From Myxococcales bacterium (GTDB lineage Bacteria; Myxococcota_A; Polyangia; Polyangiales; Polyangiaceae): a stretch of DNA of 64,000 bases. The stretch is from positions 62,001 through 126,000 of the forward strand of contig SECP01000011.1 of the NCBI GenBank assembly GCA_004193285.1. Direction: 5' to 3'. Shown in pieces: positions 42,201-50,506 of the stretch. Position 1 is the stretch's first letter. Each line of letters opens with the position of its first letter. Position numbers and translations under genes: made by a program. The notes beneath the pieces were generated by a model. That model saw only the letters and a list, made by a program, of their open reading frames with translations. It made no database searches and was not told the DNA's origin.

Positions 42201-43916
42201 TTGGTGAAACCTGGCGAGGCGCCCGTCTCCCTCGCGCGGCGGACTTGGCACGGCCTTCAAGATCGATTGCTGCAGATGCTCGGCAAGGGCGAGGACAGGC
42301 GCAACGCGGTCGTCCGCCAGATGCTGCACCGTGACGCCAACGAGTCCTTGTCCTACTGGCTACAGCTCGGAGTCTCCGTTGGCATCGCGACGCTCGGGCT
42401 AGTCGTCGGAAGCGCGGCGGTGGTCATCGGCGCGATGCTGATCGCCCCTCTGATGGGCCCCATCGTCGCGTTGGCGATGGGGCTGGCCACCGGTTCCCCA
42501 TTCCTGGTTCTGCGCTCGGCAGGAAGGATCTTGCTGAGCATTGCGGTCGCGATCTCCGGGGCGGCGTTCATCACCGTGCTGCTCCCGTTCCACGAGCTCA
42601 ACTCGGAGCTGACAGCTCGCTCCACGCCAACCGCTTTGGACTTGCTGACGGCGGGCTTCTGCGCGCTCGCAGGGGTGTACGCCAGCCTGCGGTCCGGCTC
42701 GGACACCGCCGCTACGGCCGCGGGCACTTCCATCGGGATCTCGCTGGTCCCACCCCTCTGCGCAAGCGGTTACGGCCTGGGCACCAGCACGGAGTCGCTC
42801 GCAAGAGGCGCGGGTCTGCTCTTTTTAACGAACCTCGTCGCGATCGTCGCGGTGGGGAGCGCCTGCTTCCTCGCGGCTGGCTTCAATCGCGCTGACGTTC
42901 TCGGGCTGGAACGAGACGAGCTAGCGCGCGGGGAGGACGCTCCCATCGCGCGGGTGCTGGCGCGACGGCTCTCTAGTCTCTTCGAGTCGCGCTTGGGGCC
43001 TCTGCTGCGCTTCATCATGCCGTTCGCGCTGCTAGCGCTCGTCTATCTTCCCCTGCGACGAGCACTGAACGAGGTGGCATGGGAGGTCACGGTTCGCCGG
43101 GCCGTACGAGAAGCGCTGGATGCCGAGCAGAAGCCGATCGTCGAGTCCAAAGCGCAAGTAAAGCGGCATGCGGTCGAGCTGGTCGTCGTGTTGCTCGGAA
43201 CCACGGCGGATGCTGAGGCGTCGCGCGCGCGGTTGGAGGAGCGCGTCGCGCGCGCGGCGGGAGTGAAGCCTCACCTCGAGGTGATTGCGGTCCCGGATTC
43301 GCGGGCGTTTGCGGGGCTAGAATCCACGCTACTCACGCCGAATGCCCTCGCGAGCGCCGCGGCGGCGCCGCCGCCACCGATGGGGCAGCGAGCGCGGCAA
43401 ACGGTCCAAGAGGTCTCGGCGGAGGTGCGCAAGGTTTGGCCGAGCGCGACCATGGGCGCTCTTGGCTCCGTCGCGGTCGAGAGCCAGGCGACAGGAATCC
43501 GCCTGACCGTGCGGCACTGGGGCGACTCGCTCCCGCCAACTGGCAAAGAGTTGCTCGAGAAGAGCCTCGCCGCAGCGCTGGAGAGCCGCGTCATCATTTT
43601 GGACGAGCCGTTGCCGCTAGCGAAGCTGAATCGCGCTCGAGGAGACGAGGCTTTCTTGTCGGCCGCTGGCGAGCTGGCTCGCGCCGCGCGTGGCTTTCCG
43701 GAAGCCGTGCTGTGCGTGGAGCGCCCGGCGGCGAGCCCCAAGCGTCGACGCGCTTCCGAGCAGGCGCTTTCCGCGGCTTTCGATCAGGTGGTGGCCAGCG
43801 CGGTCCGGAAGCAAGAGCGCGCGGCGGAAGACTTTTCGCTCAGCGTGGCGTCGGACGTCTGCTTCGCGGCCGACGAGCAAGCGCCGCCAGGAGCCGACGG
43901 CGCCCCGACGCCGTGA
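42201..43916 (+). CDS. DUF389 membrane protein with long cytosolic C-terminus
   Basis: This 571-aa protein has about six membrane helices in the first 300 residues with the DUF389 core: SYWLQLGVSVGIATLGLVVGSAAVVIGAMLIAPLMGPIVALAMGL, then AGVYASLRSGSDTAATAAGTSIGISLVPPLCASG. The C-terminal 270 residues are soluble and include two ferredoxin-like stretches. The start is TTG 42201 or GTG 42204, with GAGGA at 42189-42193. Family function is not established; relatives are called hydrophobic domain proteins. No link to neighbours is evident. Confidence 0.87.
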   Translation: MVKPGEAPVSLARRTWHGLQDRLLQMLGKGEDRRNAVVRQMLHRDANESLSYWLQLGVSVGIATLGLVVGSAAVVIGAMLIAPLMGPIVALAMGLATGSPFLVLRSAGRILLSIAVAISGAAFITVLLPFHELNSELTARSTPTALDLLTAGFCALAGVYASLRSGSDTAATAAGTSIGISLVPPLCASGYGLGTSTESLARGAGLLFLTNLVAIVAVGSACFLAAGFNRADVLGLERDELARGEDAPIARVLARRLSSLFESRLGPLLRFIMPFALLALVYLPLRRALNEVAWEVTVRRAVREALDAEQKPIVESKAQVKRHAVELVVVLLGTTADAEASRARLEERVARAAGVKPHLEVIAVPDSRAFAGLESTLLTPNALASAAAAPPPPMGQRARQTVQEVSAEVRKVWPSATMGALGSVAVESQATGIRLTVRHWGDSLPPTGKELLEKSLAAALESRVIILDEPLPLAKLNRARGDEAFLSAAGELARAARGFPEAVLCVERPAASPKRRRASEQALSAAFDQVVASAVRKQERAAEDFSLSVASDVCFAADEQAPPGADGAPTP

Positions 43917-44070
43917 GCTCGAGGGGTGCAGCTCGCTCCTGGCGATTTGTACAGAGCGAAAAGCCACACCTGCGGCACCTTGGGCACTGACGGTCTCGCC
44001 TCAGCGCGCCGCGCGGTCGCGGTTCACCGGAGCGTTCAAAGCTGGTTCAGCCTTTGCAGTGGCCGCTTTC

Positions 44071-44973
44071 ATGACATTCCGAGCTCGGGCGGCAGTGGCA
44101 ATGATGGGTTTAGTGGCAGGAATCGGGGGCTGCAGCGCTCCGGACGAGAGCGGCCTCGCGGAAGGACCCGAAGGCTCGCTGAGCGATGAGTTCTCAACGA
44201 CGCCCGGTGAGCCCAATCACGAAGAGATCACCGCCACCGCGCTATCGTTCCTTCGCCCGGACGTGGTCGCCGCGCTTCAGGTCGCCAACGTGGCGACCGA
44301 CGTCGAGTTCTTTCTCGTGAACGCCAACCATTTCGATGACTGCAACTTCAGCGGTGGCTCTCAAGTCGTCTCGCGCAGCCAGGCGGAAGCGGTCGCGCAA
44401 TTGAGCCCGACCGCGGCCACGCCGGAGTCGGACGCGCTGGCGATCCGCGCGTTTGCGCGCTCCCTTCACGCGCTCCAAGACTTCTACGCCCACACCAACT
44501 GGATTGAGCTCGGAGGCGACGAGCTCGTAGACAGCTCGCTCAAACCCTTTCCCCTGCTCGCGCCGTATTCGACGATTCGCTCGAGCGGCTTCGTCGTCGT
44601 TCAAGGGACGGGAGGCCCCAAGCACCCGCTGGCGAGTCGGGACCAAGCGGCGCCGTACCCATCAAGCGCGGTGGTGACCGTGAAGCAGGGGCGCAAGCAA
44701 TCCCCAGGGCTCATCTCCGGAACCGTGGACTACGAAGCCGGCAACTTCTGCCCCGAGTCGGTAGCGATGACGCACGAGGAGCTCAACAAGGACAAGAGCA
44801 CCAACGTGGAGCGAGTGCAGCAGTACGAGGCGGCCAAGACCCTCGCCATCCTGCAAACCGAGCATGAGTGGTGCCGGCTCCGCGCGCTGACCAAAGCGAA
44901 GTGGGGTACGGGCGGAGTCGCGCGCCTCGACCAGTGGGTCGCGAGCGGCGCCACGCCCCTCGCCTGCGAGTGA
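44071..44973 (+). CDS. Het-C/zinc phospholipase-like lipoprotein
   Basis: This 300-aa protein has a lipoprotein signal (AVAMMGLVAGIGGC). NHEEITATALSFL near residue 50 and ARSLHALQDFYAHTNWIELG near 130 match the metal-site helices of Het-C/TNH-like proteins, a branch of the zinc phospholipase C/P1 nuclease fold, in which His, Asp and Asn residues bind zinc. A CNF/C-rich loop and a C-terminal Cys may form disulfides. ATG 44071 is chosen for the lipobox. Bacterial relatives include putative secreted effectors or lipases. Substrate unknown. Confidence 0.72.
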   Translation: MTFRARAAVAMMGLVAGIGGCSAPDESGLAEGPEGSLSDEFSTTPGEPNHEEITATALSFLRPDVVAALQVANVATDVEFFLVNANHFDDCNFSGGSQVVSRSQAEAVAQLSPTAATPESDALAIRAFARSLHALQDFYAHTNWIELGGDELVDSSLKPFPLLAPYSTIRSSGFVVVQGTGGPKHPLASRDQAAPYPSSAVVTVKQGRKQSPGLISGTVDYEAGNFCPESVAMTHEELNKDKSTNVERVQQYEAAKTLAILQTEHEWCRLRALTKAKWGTGGVARLDQWVASGATPLACE

Positions 44974-45021
44974 GCGTTCGATAGCTCGGTAACCTTGCTG
45001 GCAAACGGACGTACGGGCGTC

Positions 45022-45882
45022 ATGGCCCGTCCCGTCAGCTTGGAAGCACAGATCAACGCCGCTCAATCCAACCTAGCGGCGCCCGGCGCGCTAGAGGCGC
45101 GCCAGCTCGAGTGGGCGCACGCCGCCACCTGCGGCGCAGTCGCGGCGGCGATGGCCGTTCGGCACCCAACGTCCGCTGCGGCCCACTACGAGTCGGCGGC
45201 TGGCATGGCGATCTTCGCAGGCTCCGGAAGCCCCCTCACGCAAGGCATGGCGATGGGCCTACGTGGGCCCGTCACCGCAACCCAGCTGGACTCGCTCGAG
45301 GCGCAGCTCTGTCACTCGCCCGGCGACGCTCGGCAGCTGGAAGTGACCGCGTTCAGCGATCCGAGTCTGCTCAGGCTTTTGGCGGAGCGCGGCTACCGCG
45401 TGACCGAATGGCAGCTGGTTTGGACTCGCGCGGTACCGCAGGAGCCGGCCGCAGCACCGCCGACCGGGCTGATGGTGCGACGGATGCGGCCTGGCGAAGA
45501 GGAGCTGTACTGCCGGGTCGCGCTGGCAGGTGCCTTGGAAACGGAGGACGTGCCCACAGCGGCCATCGAGCTCGTGCTTCCAACGACCTACGCCGAGGGC
45601 CACGAGATGTACCTCGCCTGGCTCGACGACGAGGCGATCGGAGCCGCCACGGTGTGCTTTGCGGACGGCGTCGCGTTCGTCATGGGCAGTGGAGTGCGGC
45701 CGGCATTCCGCGGTCGCGGCGCGCAAGGAGCCCTCATCCGCGCGCGGCTCAGCCGGGCCCGCGAGCTTGGCTACTCGCGAGCTTGTTCCAACACTCAGCC
45801 CGGTACGGCTTCGCGCCGCAACCTGGAGCGACACGGATTTTCAGTCGCCTACCCGAAGCTGGTGTTGCGCGCGGGAGATTGA
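45022..45882 (+). CDS. GNAT-family N-acetyltransferase, two-domain
   Basis: This is a 286-aa soluble protein. The C-terminal half is a GNAT domain with GSGVRPAFRGRGAQGALIRARLSRA (acetyl-CoA loop R/Q-x-x-G-x-G/A) and NTQPGTASRRNLERHGFSV. The N-terminal half (about 25-140) has a similar but degenerate layout, with RLLAERGYRVTEWQLVW as the closing strand, so a duplicated or pseudo-GNAT domain is likely. The substrate is unknown. ATG 45022 follows GTCAT without a strong ribosome-binding site. Confidence 0.85.
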   Translation: MARPVSLEAQINAAQSNLAAPGALEARQLEWAHAATCGAVAAAMAVRHPTSAAAHYESAAGMAIFAGSGSPLTQGMAMGLRGPVTATQLDSLEAQLCHSPGDARQLEVTAFSDPSLLRLLAERGYRVTEWQLVWTRAVPQEPAAAPPTGLMVRRMRPGEEELYCRVALAGALETEDVPTAAIELVLPTTYAEGHEMYLAWLDDEAIGAATVCFADGVAFVMGSGVRPAFRGRGAQGALIRARLSRARELGYSRACSNTQPGTASRRNLERHGFSVAYPKLVLRAGD

Positions 45883-45919
45883 AGCCTCGCTCCGCGTTCG
45901 AAGGTGTTACGGTGGGCGC

Positions 45920-46846
45920 GTGAAACGGAGCGGAGTGAACGCGGACGTACTCACGCCGACAGCCGCCGCGGGCTGGAGCGGTTCGGTCTGGCCCTTGTTC
46001 GTTCACTTGCGCCTGCACTACCAGCTCGTTTTCCTCTCGCCGCTCTTTGCGTGGGGCTTCGCCTTGGGCGGCGGCGAATTCTCGCGTCGAGCCGGCTGGG
46101 GCTTCCTCTCGTTTCACGTCTTTTTGTACGGGGGCATCACCGCCTACAACTCCTACTACGATCGAGACGAGGGGCCCGTGGGTGGCTTGCTCAAGCCGCC
46201 CAGCGTGACGCCGCCGTTGCTGGGCTTTTCGCTCGCGGTCCAGGCGCTGGGGCTCGCGCTGGCGGCTCTGGTGGGCTGGGAGCTGGCCGCGCTCTACGCC
46301 ACCGTCATGGTGCTGTCAGTCGCGTACTCGCACCCTCGGTTCCGGTGGAAGGCCCGTCCGCTGTTGTCACTGCTCGTGGTCGCGCTGGGGCAAGGCGCGG
46401 TGGGCTTTCGGGCAGGTTGGTTGTGCGCGGCGACTCCGCCGCTGCCGCTACTGAGCTCCTCGGAAGGGCTGCTCGGCATGGCCGCCGCGGTGCTGCTAAC
46501 AACCGGTTTTTACCCGCTGAGCCAGCTCTATCAGATCGCGGAAGATCGGCAGCGGGGCGACCTCACCTTCGCGGTGGCGTACGGGCCGAAGGCGAGCTTT
46601 CGGTTTTCACTCACTTGCTTGGTCGCGGGCGGCCTGTGCATCGCGCTGGTCGTGCTCGCCCGGTTCGGGCTGCGCGACGCGCTCGTGGCTTTCAGTGCGC
46701 AGCTCCTGCTGTGGTGGGTGGTGCTCCGCTGGCACCGCAACTTCCAGAACGAGGTGATGGGCAACTTCGTTACCCTGCACCGGCTGCAGCTCGCGGTGTC
46801 CGCCGGCACGCTCGGCTATGTCAGCTTCCGGCTGCTGCTGAGCTGA
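45920..46846 (+). CDS. UbiA-family prenyltransferase
   Basis: This 308-aa membrane protein starts at GTG 45920. It has eight to nine helices and the two Asp motifs of UbiA enzymes: NSYYDRDEG near residue 75 and YQIAEDRQRGD near 200, which bind the Mg2+-prenyl diphosphate. The acceptor is usually an aromatic ring. It ends 26 bases inside the convergent methyltransferase gene and belongs by content to the same locus as the type III PKS, a possible source of an aromatic acceptor. Which ring and prenyl chain are joined cannot be read from sequence. Confidence 0.87.
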   Translation: MKRSGVNADVLTPTAAAGWSGSVWPLFVHLRLHYQLVFLSPLFAWGFALGGGEFSRRAGWGFLSFHVFLYGGITAYNSYYDRDEGPVGGLLKPPSVTPPLLGFSLAVQALGLALAALVGWELAALYATVMVLSVAYSHPRFRWKARPLLSLLVVALGQGAVGFRAGWLCAATPPLPLLSSSEGLLGMAAAVLLTTGFYPLSQLYQIAEDRQRGDLTFAVAYGPKASFRFSLTCLVAGGLCIALVVLARFGLRDALVAFSAQLLLWWVVLRWHRNFQNEVMGNFVTLHRLQLAVSAGTLGYVSFRLLLS

Positions 46847-47600
46847 GCGCGGGCGCGCGTCTGGCATAGCCGGTGTACGCGAGCAGCGTGGACTTGCTGA
46901 AGCGAAAGCGAAAATCGTGCGGAACGACGCGCGTGAGCAGCATGCGCCAAAAGGCCCACGACAGCACGACCGGCTCCGAGCCGTGGAGCACCCGAAAAGC
47001 GAGACCGTGCTCGCGGCACATGCCCTCCAGCTCCTTCGGTTTGATGAACAGCCGAAGCACGTGCATGTGGCGCGGCGTGTTCTTCACGAACCACTCCACG
47101 CCCTTGATGATGACGAGCCACGCAACCGGATTGCGGTTGAAGGTGTGGAAGAAGAACACGCCCTCCGGCTTGAGCACCCGCGCCACCTCGGCCACGACCG
47201 CAGCCGGGTCCTCCACGTGCTCGAGGAAGTCCATCGCGCACACGACATCGAACGAAGCGTCGGCGAATGGCAGGCGCAGGGCATCACCGAGCAGGTAGTG
47301 CGCCCTCCCGGTGTGGTCATGCCGCACCGCCACATCCAAGCTGGCCTGAGACGCGTCCAGCCCGGTCACTTGGAAGCCTTGGTGAGCCAAGTAGTTGCTC
47401 AAGAACCCCGCCCCGCAGCCCACGTCCAACACTCGCGCGTCCGGGCCCCGCTCGGCCAGGATTCGCTCCGCTACCCAAGGGTTTCGGAGTCTGGATTCGG
47501 CGCGCAGGAGCGCGACTGGGTCATCATGAGCCGCGTACCAGCGCTCGCCGAGCTCGTCGTAGATGGCGTTGTTGACGGGAATTTCGAGCGCTTTGTCCAT
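46821..47600 (-). CDS. UbiG-like SAM-dependent methyltransferase
   Basis: This 259-aa class I methyltransferase starts with VNNAIYDELGERWYAAHDDPVALLRAE, the distinct opening of UbiG/Coq3-type O-methyltransferases. The SAM site is VLDVGCGAGFLSNYLAHQGF; motif II lies in ASFDVVCAMDFLEHVEDP and post-I in GLDAS. The C-terminus (RLFIKPKELEGM) is also UbiG-like. ATG 47600 is used. It is the third gene of the PKS operon on the minus strand and overlaps the membrane gene by about 130 bases. O-methylation of a hydroxylated aromatic or quinone ring is inferred. Confidence 0.88.
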   Translation of the reverse strand: MDKALEIPVNNAIYDELGERWYAAHDDPVALLRAESRLRNPWVAERILAERGPDARVLDVGCGAGFLSNYLAHQGFQVTGLDASQASLDVAVRHDHTGRAHYLLGDALRLPFADASFDVVCAMDFLEHVEDPAAVVAEVARVLKPEGVFFFHTFNRNPVAWLVIIKGVEWFVKNTPRHMHVLRLFIKPKELEGMCREHGLAFRVLHGSEPVVLSWAFWRMLLTRVVPHDFRFRFSKSTLLAYTGYARRAPALSSAAAGS

Positions 47601-48022
47601 GTTACGTTCCAATACAGGGCTTGGTAGAGGCCGAACGCGGCCGTGAGGCTCGCCGAGACCATGAGCAGCTCGCGCTCACCGCGCAGCCATAGCCACGCGC
47701 CTCCCCCGAGCACGATGGGGTGCAGCACGAACAGCACCGCGTGCAGCCACTGCTCCGCGGGCTGGCAATGGGCGGAGTGCACGACCTCGTCTTTCGTGAC
47801 GAGGAGGCAAGAGAAGCCGGCCAGGAGCGCGTACCAAGGCAAGGCGGCGCTGCTCGCCGGAACTGCCAGCGCGAAGCCATAGCAAGCGAGCACGCTCGCC
47901 GTATCGAGCGGGTGACCGATGCGCTCCCAGCGCGGCAGCCCGCGGCGGCGATGAAAGTACAGCTCGTCCACCAGCATGGCCACTGCTTGCAAGACGAGCG
48001 GCACCGCCAGCCACTTCAGCAC
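47471..48022 (-). CDS. membrane protein of the type III PKS locus
   Basis: The 183-aa product starts at GTG 48022, seven bases inside the PKS gene. Five or so hydrophobic helices span residues 1-140 (LAVPLVLQAVAMLVDELYFHRRRGLPRWERIGHPLDT, then WYALLAGFSCLLVTKDEVVH and LFVLHPIVLGGGAWLW). Conserved-looking His, Glu and Asp (ELYFHRRR, KDEVVHS) could form a metal site or active centre. The frame runs about 130 bases into the methyltransferase gene, where its sequence becomes Ser/Thr-rich and arbitrary; either the overlap is real or the true end is lost. Family not recognised. Confidence 0.7.
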   Translation of the reverse strand: MLKWLAVPLVLQAVAMLVDELYFHRRRGLPRWERIGHPLDTASVLACYGFALAVPASSAALPWYALLAGFSCLLVTKDEVVHSAHCQPAEQWLHAVLFVLHPIVLGGGAWLWLRGERELLMVSASLTAAFGLYQALYWNVTWTKRSKFPSTTPSTTSSASAGTRLMMTQSRSCAPNPDSETLG

Positions 48023-49200
48023 GCGGGCACCGCGACTTTGCGCAACACCGCGCCCGAGAGGGTCAGCCCCGGGCCGAAGGCCAAGCTCACCACCAATTGG
48101 CCTTCCGGCACTTGGCTGCTCTCGGCGATGCTCTTCCACACGTGCGGCAGGGTCGCGGAAGACATGTTGCCGCGCTCCTTCAGAACGCGGCGACTGTGCT
48201 CGATTTGGGGCTCTTCCAGGCCTAGCGCGGCCCCCACCTGATCGACGATTTTGGGGCCACCGGGGTGAATGGCGAAGAGGGCGCTGCTTGCCGAAGATGG
48301 CGACACGCCTGCGCGCGTCAGCAAAGTCTCCACGAAGGGGTGGAGGGACTCGGCGATCTTTTGAGGAACATCCCGAGCCAGGGTCATTTCCATACCAAAA
48401 TCCGAGCAGAACCAGGCCATGGAAGCCGCCGAATCCGGCACTATCCACTCGTCTTGCCCGAGGAGCGCGAGGGCGGGCCCCCGGCGCGGCGCCTCCTCCT
48501 CGAACAGTGAGTAGGCGATGCAGCCGTCCGCGAACAAACTTTGGATGACGAGCTGCTCGGGGTCGTGCCGCAGCGGATTGAGGTGCAGCGAGCAGATCTC
48601 GGTGTGCACGACGTCCACCCGCGGCTGCCCGCCCGCGATGTGGGCGGAGGCTCTGGCCTGAGAGCGGAACCCGGCAGCAATGCGGAGCGCGGGCAGGGCT
48701 GCGTAGCAGCCCATGTGGTAGGCGTGCGTCACGTTCGTGAGCCTACCCCACTGCTTGCTCGCGACGAGGAGCTGAGCCGCGCTCGGAGCCTCGTAACCCG
48801 TGCAAGTGACGTGCAGCAAGTGTTGCGGCGCGGTTTCCACTTCCACGAATAGCTGAGTCAAGGCGCGCTGAGCAATGACACCAAAGGCGCGAGTTCGTAC
48901 CCGCATGCCTTCCCCGCTCGGGCCTTCCTCCAAGCGGTAGACCTCCATCTCACCCCAGCGCTGGTGCGAGCAGTCGTCCAATTCGTGCCCACGTGAGGCG
49001 ATCTTGTCGTCCCCGCAACCGAAGCGCGCGAGGCGGCGCCGCATGGATTCCCGGAACGCGACCTCGTCCACCTCCCGGCCCTCGCGCGTCGCTTGGAGCT
49101 TTTCCGCCCGCGCATGAGCATTCGCGAGCCACTCGAGGGTCTCCGCCTGACTCGAACGGTGGCGCGGACGGAGCGAGCGGAAGTCACCAAGCAAGAGCAA
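48016..49200 (-). CDS. type III polyketide synthase
   Basis: This 394-aa enzyme has the chalcone/stilbene synthase triad: C165 in YHMGCYAALPALRIA, H312 in AIHPGGPKI and N345 in ERGNMSSAT, with the closing GPGLTLSGAVLR loop. The tail lacks any carrier-protein fusion. It condenses an acyl starter with malonyl-CoA and cyclises the product to a resorcinol, pyrone or similar ring; the starter cannot be predicted here. TTG 49200 is the likely start because no ATG or GTG precedes the conserved region. It leads the operon with a membrane protein and a UbiG-like methyltransferase, opposite a UbiA prenyltransferase. Confidence 0.9.
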   Translation of the reverse strand: MLLLGDFRSLRPRHRSSQAETLEWLANAHARAEKLQATREGREVDEVAFRESMRRRLARFGCGDDKIASRGHELDDCSHQRWGEMEVYRLEEGPSGEGMRVRTRAFGVIAQRALTQLFVEVETAPQHLLHVTCTGYEAPSAAQLLVASKQWGRLTNVTHAYHMGCYAALPALRIAAGFRSQARASAHIAGGQPRVDVVHTEICSLHLNPLRHDPEQLVIQSLFADGCIAYSLFEEEAPRRGPALALLGQDEWIVPDSAASMAWFCSDFGMEMTLARDVPQKIAESLHPFVETLLTRAGVSPSSASSALFAIHPGGPKIVDQVGAALGLEEPQIEHSRRVLKERGNMSSATLPHVWKSIAESSQVPEGQLVVSLAFGPGLTLSGAVLRKVAVPAC

Positions 49201-49261
49201 GCCTGCGCGTTACGCAAGTTCCGAGCCAACGACTGCGCGGGCTCGACCCTGCGGTGCGCCG

Positions 49262-49693
49262 CTACTCCTCCGCGCTCTCTGCGATCTTAGACAACCGGTA
49301 GCGAACCTGATCCCTCGTCAGCCCCAGCAGCGTGGCCGCACGGGTTCGGTTCCCCTGGGCTCGCTGCATCGCTTGCTTGATGATGTCGCGCTCCAGCGCG
49401 TCCAGATCGATACCGCCCTGAGGCAAGGTGAAGGCAGACTTGCTGGCAGATTGCTGGATGGGTAAGTGGGACGCGTCGATCCGTGCGCCTTCGCACGCCA
49501 CGAGCGCTGTCCGCAGGACATTCTCTAGCTCGCGCACGTTGCCGGGAAAGCGGTGACGGCGCAGGACCGCCATCGCCGCCGGCGCGAGCCCTGAACAATC
49601 CACTCCGAGCTCTTGGGCCTGCCGAGACAGGATTTCGGCCACCAGCGCCGGGAGGTCCGCGTTCCTTCCCCTGGTCTCCACCGGCAGGGGCGG
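49262..49693 (-). pseudogene. remnant of a sigma54 activator, C-terminal part only
   Basis: The frame encodes the end of an AAA+ domain (RGRNADLPALVAEIL, RHRFPGNVRELENVLRTALV) and a Fis-type helix-turn-helix (QGNRTRAATLLGLTRDQVRYRLSKI). Walker A, GAFTGA and Walker B are absent; upstream, the frame becomes Arg/Pro-rich and meets no activator sequence. Without the ATPase it cannot remodel sigma54 polymerase, although the DNA-binding part might still fold. It abuts another broken gene on the right, marking a rearranged site. Confidence 0.65.
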
Positions 49694-49797
49694 CGAAGAC
49701 GGCACTTTGCTGCCGCTGGCTTGGGCCTTGCACCTCGGCGCGGCATCATGGTGTCCACCGTTTCTTTGGCGCGCAGGGCGCCTGCTCAGCATCCGGC

Positions 49798-50506
49798 GTG
49801 GAAATCGCGGCGACGCTGAAACCGGCGCAGCCTCTCTTCCAGAGCGTGTTTCTTGGAGGCTTCGAGTGCTCGAGCCACCAGCTCGAAGACGGGCGGCGCC
49901 TGGACCTCACGGCAAGCACGCAGCACGAGCAGTTCGCCCGACAAGACTACGCGCGCCTGCGCTCAGTAGGCATGCGGCGCGCGCGACGGGGCCAATTGGG
50001 TGCACGCTGAACGTCATGCCGGCAAGTTCGACTTTTCCCGCGCTCGCCGCCTGAACCAGGCCGCCTCCGCGAGCCAAGCTCAGGTGATTTGGGACCTCAT
50101 GCACTTCGGCTGGCCCGATCACGTAGACGTCTTCTCCACCACCTTTGCGGACCGCATGGCGCGCTACGCTCGCGCGTTTGCGCAATGCCTGGCGGGCGGT
50201 GACGTGCGCTGCATGAATCCCTTCGCGATCGCGCGAGGGGACGAGCTCAAGGCGCAGTTCGTCCGCGCTTCCATCCACGCCATGGAGGCTATCTGGGACG
50301 TGCTGCCGAGCGCTCGTTTCATGCAACCGGAGCCGCTGATTAACATCGTTGCTTCACCCGAGCAGCCCAAGACCCGGCGCCGAGTGGAGTGCGACAACGA
50401 GTACCAGTACCAAGCTTGGGACATGCTGTGCGGCCACGAGGAGAGCGTCAGTCGGTCGGATAGCCCCGCCAGGCCCAAACCAGAGTATCCGCCAGCGTGG
50501 CATTGA
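49798..50506 (+). pseudogene. broken glycoside-hydrolase-like gene (GH1-like fold)
   Basis: From GTG 49798 one frame reads FQSVFLGGFECSSHQLEDGRRLDL...DYARLRSVGMRRARRG and then stops making sense; the next frame continues ANWVHAERHAGKFDFSRARR, QVIWDLMHFGWPDHVDVFS, FADRMARYARAFAQCLAG, HAMEAIWDVLPSARFMQPEP and DNEYQYQAWDMLCG. Together they follow the N-terminal two-thirds of a family of beta-glucosidase-like TIM-barrel proteins. A frameshift near 49985 separates the parts, the stretch where the acid/base region is expected (after CLAGG) looks shortened, and the 3' end is cut off at the oppositely oriented esterase gene. Clear pseudogene unless the assembly is wrong. Confidence 0.65.
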
